From: Pseudo-nitzschia pungens
Lineage: Eukaryota > Bacillariophyta > Bacillariophyceae > Bacillariales > Bacillariaceae
Reading direction: 5' to 3'
DNA length: 64,000 nt
NCBI GenBank assembly: GCA_037355855.1
Contig: CM074765.1
Location: forward strand, 1,116,001 to 1,180,000
The notes under the pieces were generated by a model. It had not been told where the DNA came from and made no database searches. It was given only the letters and a program-made list of their open reading frames with translations. Position numbers and translations under genes: made by a program. Numbering within the stretch: the stretch's first letter is position 1; every line of letters begins with the position of its first letter. Positions 56,473 through 64,000 of the stretch are shown here, one piece after another.

Positions 56473-58502
56473 TCACCCAGCTTCCGCGTTCATCCCGTTT
56501 GCGATGACAGTGCTGCCACGAACCGACAATGGATCTGCCAAAATGCAATGGTAGAGTCCGGGATCAACAACGTTGCCGGGGAAGTAATTGGGTAATTTCC
56601 ACTCTGGTTGCAACAGGCTTCCATCGTTGGAATTGTAGCGAGCCGGGTAGTGCACCACGGTCCGCACAGCTCCGGTGACGTAATGAACATCGAGCTGGAC
56701 GAATACAAACTGGTCACCCCGTTCGTCGTTCGTGAAGCCGTTATTGATGTTGCCGATCGCCTCTGCGTTGGTAGAAGCAGATTCTTTTCCAGACTCGGAA
56801 TACCCAACACGGTCGACGTCGACACTTGCATCGACATCGGACTGTGACAGAGGAGACGGGGCCGAGGACCCCACGCCCACCCATCTTTCGTAAAATTCCA
56901 CGCAATCCTCACCTCCTGCGTCGAGGCTTCCCGTAAAGGTCCACCCGTACTGTACCGGGAGGCCGTGTTCCGCGGCTTCGGTGGCATCTTGCAGGGACGA
57001 CTTGCGCTTCCCATTGTAGCGATTCTGCGAGTACTTGATGTCCTTGAGCTTCTCTCGAAGTCGACCGGCCTCGTCCACGAGCGAGGAGGCGTCGGTCTTC
57101 GAGTCCTCCAGCTGCTCGAGGGCCTGCTCCAGCGCACGGAGTTCCCTCTCGTGCTGGAGTCGCATCTTGGCATAGTGCCCCGTGGAATTGGGATTGTGGA
57201 CCCAGTAGTGGTTTCCCAGACGCTTCCGGGCTTGGTCTCGCTGTTCCCACATTGGCTTCAGAATCGACTCGAGTTTCGTGGCCTGCTTGTGGGCTGCCTT
57301 GAGGTAGCGATCTTTTTCGTAGACGAGATAACAGCTCGATACCGAGGTGATTTCGGCGTCGCGTTCGAGCTTTCCCAATCTGTGATGGGTCTTGGTGTAG
57401 CTTCCGTGGTTGAGATGGACGGAGGGGGTTTCGGCAGCGGCAGCAAGCGTCTTGGAAATCGCCGCATCGGCAAGCTCCAAACCCTGGGCGAGTGCGACGA
57501 TGGAGGATTGGAGGGCTCCGGCCCCGGGCAACCAACGCCGCTGGGTCGCCAAGAGGCGGGCCTTTTTGGCGTGCAAGTCCGACTGGGAAGCGTGCAACCG
57601 GATGAGAAGTCGGACGGTATCCATCGTCTCGAATTGATGTTGCCGGTCCTCGTCTGGCGGAGCGTAGAGAGAGGGTCGTAGGGGATCGCGGCAGCAGAGA
57701 GAATAGGAGGATTGTTCCTACTCGTCTTGGAACCGCCTTTCACTTCCGCTGCAACGTCGTCTTCTTCCTCCTCCTCTTCTTCCTCCTCTTCCTCGTCACT
57801 GTCGCTATCCACACCCGATGCCATGCTGGAATATCGATTCTCTTCATCGATCCAGTTATTTCGACGGCGAGTGGACTGACTAATTCCATTGCTTGCGAGG
57901 GTCTGCTTCGTTTCCATCTTCCTCTTGGTAGCCGTGGTTGTCGTCATTGTCATCGTCGTCGTCGTCGTCGTCGTCACTTTAGGGGAGGATTTGGTCTTGG
58001 AACGAGTGTCGTTGATGCCATTGTATGGACCGGCAAAGTTCTTCGTGTTTTCCTTGTTGGAGACCGCCACGATTGGATTTCCATCGTCTCCATTGTAGAT
58101 TCGGTGAAAAGAAGGAGGATGACATGGGTAAGGGACCCATTCCCAGTTCTCTTGTTGCTCCAACAATTCTCGAAGGGTCTCGAGATACTTCATGGAACAA
58201 TCGACACGATCCAATGGAGTGGGCGCGGGGCCGTTCTTGGTCTTCTTCTTCTTCTTCTTGTTTTTGGTCTTCTTGTCGGATTTCGGGTTGGAATCGCGCG
58301 TGTCGTCGTTGGAGTAATGACCATATCCGCTCGAGTAGCCGTCCAGATCACCCAAGTCATTCTCGCTGGCAAAGGCGTAGGCGGTGGCTTCTTGAATGGC
58401 ACTTGCCCACGGACCGCTGTGGACTATCGCGGTGTCGCCATTGCTGCTGATGTCGTGAACCGGACCGCGGCTCCAGTTCCTGCTAGCCGTCCACTTCGCC
58501 AT
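56473..58502 (-). CDS. Large hypothetical protein with acidic run and coiled coil
   Basis: Two exons: 58502-57722 and 57653-56473, with a 68-nt GT-AG intron; 653 aa. The ATG at 58502 starts MAKWTASRNW; a further upstream codon is possible. The intron is inferred because exon 1's frame turns to noise past 57654, while the second frame continues as NEDRQHQFETMDTVRLLIRL. Its acceptor follows a CT-rich tract. Features: Lys-rich KKTKNKKKKKKTK, a conserved-looking YPCHPPSFHRIYNGDDGNPI, a Thr run, a run of about a dozen Glu, and then Leu-rich helices. One of these is a heptad segment near RLQHERELRALEQALEQLED. The C-terminus (QFVFVQLDVHYVTGAVRTVV, PNYFPGNVVDPGLY) resembles a folded beta domain. No family was recognised; nuclear location is plausible from the basic and acidic runs. 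Confidence 0.72.
57654..57721 (-). other. Intron, 68 nt
   Basis: Donor GTAGGAAC, acceptor CTCCGCCAG after two CT-rich stretches (CCTCCTATTCTCTCTGCTG and CCCTCTCTCTACGCTCC). Removing it joins the two long frames in phase. Confidence 0.72.
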
Positions 58503-60138
58503 TGCAGTCGTTTTTGTTTCTGTGCTTCCCAATGTAGTAGGAGTAGAGAGAATTAGTTGAGCGGTGTCTGAATCAACGATGACAAACAACTAATGTACTT
58601 TGTTTTGCAATGATCCGGAAATCCCAATGGTGGAGATTGCGGAAACGATACAAACCATCGAAACGATTATTCGAATGGAGAGGAATAGTAAAGCAAGATT
58701 GAAAATCAATCTCAAACGGACGAGTTGTTAGAGAAGTTCGCGTCGATTATTCCTGGTTTGTGGGTCTTCGTGGTACGAGTAAGATTATCCTTCAGGTTTT
58801 TGGGGATACCGTGGTGGATCCCGGATCCCGCTGCCACCTACAATACGGTGGTACCAGTACCAGTACTGTAGGAGTCAAAAAGTGAGTCCAATCTGAAATC
58901 TTACTTCGGAGTGGAGCTCCAGTCAATTAATTTTAAGGTAAACCTTACTTCGGATTACAGTATTAACCTTACCTTGCAAGTAAATCCTTACTGTAATTAG
59001 TCCTATGTACATCGTACGTACCAACACAACGTGAAAAGAAGAAAGAGTCTTATCCTCTTTGGAATGGCTTTCGCTGATCAAAAATCATTTTTCGTGAGAA
59101 AGAAGAGGAACGAGGACACTCCGCGTTGTACGTACCGTAGAGTCCCCTGAACTCGTGAATGAACGCCATGCCGATATCCTGATGGGAGGATGCCATATAT
59201 CCCCGGTTTCTCTCCCCATGTCCCACAAATTGACACACATTGGATTGGACGAGACAGGGGACTTAGTTGCAAACAATAACCTTAGCGATGTGTAGATCTC
59301 GATTGGGTAACTTCACCTTATTCAGACACGGGAATAACCGGCATATTTGGTGAAACGTTGATAGTGGGTTTCTTTGCTTGGGATTGCTGTCATAGAACGA
59401 GGAATCATCCATCTTCCGGAGTTTAGCGCACTTTCTTCCCTACTTTCAAGTGTCCAAATCGGTGAGCAATACTCGGGGGTGATGTCATTCTACCAATACC
59501 TGAGTTTTTACTGCGACGTTGCCAGCAGATCCAAATCCAACCAATCGCGCGGTCTAAAATTTCGGTAGAAACTGTAAAACTTCCTCCCGGTTGCAATCGA
59601 TGCATTCACGGTTTTTAAATACGGGCACTTATCATCTGTTGTGACGTAAAATTCAGGTAGTACGTACTCACCCGTGCGACAACGATTCCTCCACACAGGA
59701 TGCGACGGAACCTGATGTGCAACATCGAGGAATGACAGACAAGCTGACAGACTTCACACACGGTTTTGGTCGAACCCTTCTGCCCTCCGATGTTTTTGTC
59801 GTCACCAATTGGCTAAATCTTATCTACAGGTGTACGAAAAGGAACAACGAATCTTCGTCGAGGAGCGAGGTCTAGTCATACGCTACAAATACAATACATA
59901 ACGACCATTCCTTTCTTCTGGATTTGTACGTAGTTGAAACAAGGTTGCCGATTAACCTTAGCGATTCAGATTCGCTGTGACATCCCGTGCGGTAGGTCGT
60001 ATTAATTCCTGCGAGTTCAACTTGAGCAGTCTTGTTCGGGACGAACGAAACCAACCAACACGGAAAGAAACAAACAACAAACAAACAAACGAAAGAACGA
60101 ACCAACAAACGAAAGAACGAACGAAGAAGCGAACAATA
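58503..60138. other. Divergent intergenic region, no supported gene
   Basis: Contains AAGGTAAACCTTACTTCGG-type motifs (about 58935-58990) and AAACAAAC/GAACGAAC repeats just before the next start (60060-60130). Short ORFs show no features. Confidence 0.5.
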
Positions 60139-61479
60139 ATGCCGCCTCAACGAGAAGAGACCGAAGCGGGGGGAGGAGAGGAAGCTGCCGTCCCCGACAA
60201 GGTTGAGGCAACCGAGGGGGATTCGTACTGGGATGCTCCGAAGGAAAAGACCCTCGAGGGAAAGACCCTCAGCAGTCTGGACATGACCCTTCTGGAGACG
60301 GAACACCCCGACGAAGACAAGGCGAAAAAGGACAATTACTGGGAAGCCACACCGGAAGGAGCTCTCAAGGGAAAGACCCTCAGCACTCTGGACATTTCCA
60401 TGCTCGAAAAAGAACACCCCGATGGATCTGCTGCTGCTGCCGCAGCTCCGGCGCCCTCGTCGTCTCGCGCAAAGGCGGTTATTGTTGCGACCGAGGAGCC
60501 CGAGACCTCCTACTGGGACGCCCCCAAGGAAAAATCGCTCGAGGGAAAGACACTTAGCACCCTGGACATGACCATGCTGGAAAAGGAGCACCCCGACGAC
60601 GACAAGGCGAAAAAGGACGACTATTGGGAGGCCCCGAAAGAAAAAGCCCTCGACGGGAAAACTCTGAGCAGCTTGGACATGACCATGCTAGAGGCCAACA
60701 ATCCCGAAGAACACCAAAAAAAGAAAGACTCGTATTGGGATGCAGCTCCCATGGACAAAACTCTCGAGGGAAAAACCCTGAGCAAATTGGAACTGTCCGA
60801 TCTCGCGGTTGGTCATCCGGACGAAAAAAAAGAAACGAGCGACAGCTACTGGGATGCTCCAGAGGAATCAAAATTGCAGGGGAAAACGCTGAGCACCATC
60901 GACATGACGACGCTGGAAAGCACGGGCAAACCCTCCGCCGAGGCCGGGGCTCCTTCCTACTGGGACGACGCTCCCATCGACAAATCCCTCGAGGGAAAGA
61001 CCCTGAGCCAGGTGGACATGACTGCTATGAATAAACAACACGCTGACAATCCGTCGTCGAACCCCGGTGAGGCTCCCCCCTACTGGGACTGGAAGATGAA
61101 GACCTTCAAAAAGACACTCAGCAAGTTGTCCCTGAGCAATCTTCGTTCTGGAAGCAATAAGGATGTCTTTGTCGACGACGACTTTGAGGTTCACGGTGCC
61201 ACCAACAGTCGGACTAACAGCAGCAATAGCCTGAGTAGTTCGGATTCTGCCTCGGGCCGCATTCCGGTCAAGCCCATTACCAAGAAGAGTCACAAACTCC
61301 GAGATACCTGGCGAAAATCCTTCCACAGGCTCTCTACCAACACCCTGGATCAGTTGGATGAATCTAGCTCCAGTGGCCCACGAATCATGGGAGCGAGGGT
61401 CTTTAAGTCTCGAAATAACCTTGACATTAGTGGGGGATCCCGCAGCAGCGTTGGAAGCGATGATGGCATTATGTTCTAG
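60139..61479 (+). CDS. Repeat protein with eight YWDA-type units
   Basis: The ATG at 60139 (AATAATGCC) gives 446 aa; the frame stays open upstream over AAC/AAA repeats that look like 5' UTR. Eight units, each beginning Tyr-Trp-Asp/Glu, recur about every 37 residues. The consensus is SYWDAPKEKSLEGKTLSTLD followed by MTMLEKEHPD. The fixed core is YW[DE]A, then G-K-T-L-S-x-[LI]-D. Linkers are Lys/Asp-rich, and one has an Ala/Pro/Ser insert. The last unit (YWDWKMKTFKKTLSKLSLSN) is divergent and basic. A Ser-rich, basic C-terminal tail with HKLRDTWRKSFHRLS and many Ser-Ser pairs suggests phosphorylation. It has no targeting peptide or catalytic motif. The repeats could be short linear docking motifs. 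No known family was recognised. Confidence 0.85.
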   Translation: MPPQREETEAGGGEEAAVPDKVEATEGDSYWDAPKEKTLEGKTLSSLDMTLLETEHPDEDKAKKDNYWEATPEGALKGKTLSTLDISMLEKEHPDGSAAAAAAPAPSSSRAKAVIVATEEPETSYWDAPKEKSLEGKTLSTLDMTMLEKEHPDDDKAKKDDYWEAPKEKALDGKTLSSLDMTMLEANNPEEHQKKKDSYWDAAPMDKTLEGKTLSKLELSDLAVGHPDEKKETSDSYWDAPEESKLQGKTLSTIDMTTLESTGKPSAEAGAPSYWDDAPIDKSLEGKTLSQVDMTAMNKQHADNPSSNPGEAPPYWDWKMKTFKKTLSKLSLSNLRSGSNKDVFVDDDFEVHGATNSRTNSSNSLSSSDSASGRIPVKPITKKSHKLRDTWRKSFHRLSTNTLDQLDESSSSGPRIMGARVFKSRNNLDISGGSRSSVGSDDGIMF

Positions 61480-62768
61480 AGTAACCCTTGGCTTTGCTGG
61501 AGCTACGAATCATCGTCGTCCATTCTAGCTAGAACGTGACGATGCAATGCAATCGAGACGAAACAATGTTTCTGCTACCACTGGTTTCCCCTCAACCCCC
61601 CCCCCCCCCATCATTTTTGAGTCCCAGACCGGAGGCTATTAGGAATCGGTCAATGCTGCAATTGGTGGCGGCATGCTATATTCCCACGAGAAAAGGACCA
61701 CAAACACCCAGACAAACACACTTTCATCAATCAAGCAATTTCGCATATTCCAATACAATTGGAGTATCATGCTTCTTCCAAACTTTTTAAAATAACGGGA
61801 ACAGCTAAAGTTCTTTCTGTTTTTTCTGCTTTTCTGAAAGTATGCATTATCATCTCGCTGGACTCTGAACGCAATGTTGAGCTACGGCAGCCGAGACACT
61901 GCGGAAAGAAGACCGTGGCTGTTGCTTGTGCAACAGCGATTCATTCGAATTTGTCAGTGTCGTTTCACTTTGCTCTTTGCTGGAATTTTGTTAAGTTTTT
62001 TCGTTTCGATGGCTTGGTGATGGGAAAACTAGGAAGAAAGGTGCAATTTTCTACGCACACTACCACCGGTTCGTACCACCAACAAAAAAGAGTTACCATA
62101 TGCATGGCTTGGAAATAGCCAGGAAACACAGTGATGTCCCATTAAGAAGGCCACTTAGAGAATTCCATACTTACACTACAAGTGCTGCTTCTGTGCCATA
62201 CCCGGGTGTACTAGTAGTGTTTACGATAGTAGTGGTATGAAAATTGTGAGAGCTATTGATTAGTCTATTGCTATTGCTTTCCAGCAGTCTCCTGTATTTG
62301 GCAATAAGGGTCTTGCTAATTGTATTCCAATCCTGAGTGGACTCGTGACTGTATTCCGGTGCACGGCATTCTGACCTACTTCAGAGTCCATTCACACTCT
62401 TCAATTTAATATTGGATCAAGTATAATCAAATTTGAACAATACACAAATACTTCCAGCACTAGGATATTGCTCCTCCTCATAGCTCTCTCCTCCCACCTG
62501 AAAACAGATGTAGAGAGCACCATGAATGTTGGACTGAAATGCTGCAACAGAGATAGTCAAAGGATTGCCTTTCTTCAAATACACATCCTGATAAAATAAA
62601 TAAGGGTAGAGAGACACTACTAGTACATTCTCCCTCCAGTAGACAAAGGGAGGTTCACCACTCCCATAAATAAGGTGACCAGGAAAATATGACAAGGAAT
62701 AGCTGCCAACAAGCACAAGCATAATGTTTTCAAACAGCTTTACTAGTGATGTGGTTCCAAGTTTGCCA
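61480..62768. other. Intergenic
   Basis: Contains a C run (about 61596-61609). On the minus strand, an ATG-started 101-codon ORF (62722-62417) has a hydrophobic, plausible composition but no recognised family and could be a chance frame or transposon relic. No firm gene. Confidence 0.5.
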
Positions 62769-63306
62769 GGAACATTATGGAAAAAAGTTTTTTTGAGAAA
62801 ATTTCCATATTCATGCGCGTTGGGAGCGCGATAAAATTGACGTAATTTTTAACGGCTGTTTTTTGTTGTATATCCGCTTTAACGGTAGAGTGTCCTCAAC
62901 GATTGTCCTCAAAACTGTCCTCAAAACTGTCCTCAAAACAATTGTCCTCAAAACGTGTCCTCAACGATTTTGTCCTCAACAGACTGTCCTCAACCATTAT
63001 GTCCTCAACAATTATGTCCTCAACGTTTTGTCCTCAACCTCAACGTTGAAGTCATAGAGGTTGAGGGGTTGTTGGGGTTGGGGTTGTTGTTTGTAGGACA
63101 CAATGGTTGAGGACAGTCTGTTGAGGACAAAATCGTTGAGGACACGTTTTGAGGACACTTTTTGAGGACAATCGTTGAGGACCAAGATTTCGGTTTTTAA
63201 CCGTTAATTATGGTCGCTCAGAATAATTAAAATTATAGTTAGTGACCCTGAGATTTTTTAGAATATTTGCGGAAATTTTCCCAAAAAAAAATTTCCATAA
63301 CGTTCC
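62769..63306. mobile_element. Foldback element with inverted GTCCTCAA arrays
   Basis: Ends form inverted repeats of about 36 bp: GGAACATTATGGAAAAAAGT at 62769 matches the complement of the right end (GGAACGTTATGGAAATTTTT from 63306 leftward), both continuing to GAAAATTTCC or GGAAAATTTCC. Inside, GTCCTCAA is repeated about twelve times on the plus strand (62890-63040). Then, after a GGTTG-rich centre (about 63058-63095), its complement TTGAGGAC occurs about seven times (63110-63182), so the middle is a long imperfect hairpin. There is no coding capacity. A clear target duplication was not identified. Confidence 0.8.
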
Positions 63307-64000
63307 AGATGGTCCCAAGCAGACCATGATTCTTAATTGCTATTAGATAAACAAAGGACTCAAGCTATGAGGATGCCTATTTGTGGTGAACAAGAAGTAG
63401 TTAGTAGTGTAGTCAGGAAATATCAGACTAGTGAGCTCATTGTTTATTTCTGGGTCTATATCTGTGTCTGCGCCCAGGGTTGCATAAAAGTTGTAAGTTA
63501 TTAGTCATTGTAAATAAAACAAAAGTTGTTTTCAATACTACGCTGACCACTGATGCAGCAAAGGATGGAGAGTGCACAAGATCATTGCAATAGCTTAATT
63601 TCAAGAGAAGCCTCTACAATCCTAATCGTAATTTATTTTGCAGCAAAATTAAATGGTAACCTTAAGTTTGTATTCGACAAACCAATGGATGAATGTGAAG
63701 ACCTGTAGGTAGAGGTTGTAGGTTGGAGTTGAGACTAGCATGAAATTTGTTCCAAACAAAATATGCACAAAATACAACATATTTTTGAGAACCTATTAGT
63801 ATAGTAGGTTCTTGAAACTGTTAACTTTTAGGTTCAGGAAGAAATCATTGTTTTTCTTAGGTTCAACTACCATTCACCATCAAGAATATGGAGAACAAAT
63901 CAACACTGTTATCACAATTTTGTGGAACCCCCTCATGAATAAAGAAAATTACTTTTGCTCCAACACCCATCATCTGCAGCTCTGCAGAGAAAAGGCAAAT
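63307..64000. other. AT-rich, nothing recognised
   Basis: No ORF of note, repeat array or RNA signature seen to the window end. Confidence 0.5.

Noticed and set aside
62890..63182. CRISPR-like array of GTCCTCAA units
   Set aside because: Units are only 8 bp, spacers are irregular and repetitive, the array is inverted on itself, and the genome is eukaryotic.

Overview
The window looks like nuclear DNA from a diatom, probably a pennate one; the genus cannot be fixed from this sequence. The evidence is as follows. Genes are spaced, single-exon or few-exon, and carry GT-AG introns (68, 129, 131, 372 and 509 nt inferred). Two products (at 20779-21711 and 42461-43597) start with a signal peptide ending in an Ala-Ala-Ala-Phe plastid cleavage motif. 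UMP synthase is fused in the inverted order (OMP decarboxylase then OPRT) known from stramenopiles. The core eukaryotic genes Prp3, MOZART1 and a mid-SUN protein are present.

Layout. 1-3.7 kb: a DNA-transposon segment with a DDE transposase cut by the window edge and a convergent Cys-rich 620-aa gene, with inverted TTGTCG repeats between them. 4.8-14 kb: small heat shock protein, spliceosomal Prp3 and, divergently, MOZART1, then a flavodoxin-fold quinone reductase. 14.2-18 kb: a SUN-domain protein whose SUN core is broken by three single-base frame offsets that together restore the frame. 19-25 kb: a coiled-coil hypothetical, a predicted thylakoid-lumen FKBP isomerase, a DUF2071-like protein and a small unknown protein. 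25-37 kb: gene-poor except for a HAD-family phosphatase and an adenylate kinase. This stretch holds pentanucleotide microsatellites, a 22-bp tandem array, a segmental tandem duplication carrying a MITE-like insert, and a GTGTCA palindrome cluster. 37-43.6 kb: an MFS-like transporter, a PAN/apple-like secreted or membrane protein, a possible structured RNA, and a plastid-targeted protein with a degenerate 2-oxoglutarate oxygenase fold. 43.8-50.2 kb: a 2133-residue repeat protein. 51-58.5 kb: a cyclodeaminase-like protein, UMP synthase and a large acidic hypothetical. 60-61.5 kb: a protein of eight Tyr-Trp-Asp repeats. 62.7-63.3 kb: a foldback element full of GTCCTCAA units.

The genes do not form an operon or an evident pathway; this is an ordinary eukaryotic neighbourhood with divergent and convergent pairs. 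No clear new multi-gene system was found. The least explained parts are the two-gene transposon, the broken SUN core, the foldback GTCCTCAA element, the two repeat proteins, and a short motif (AAGGTTA/TAACCTT with GTACGTAC-like palindromes) scattered through most intergenic DNA. No tRNA, rRNA or CRISPR array was recognised by eye.
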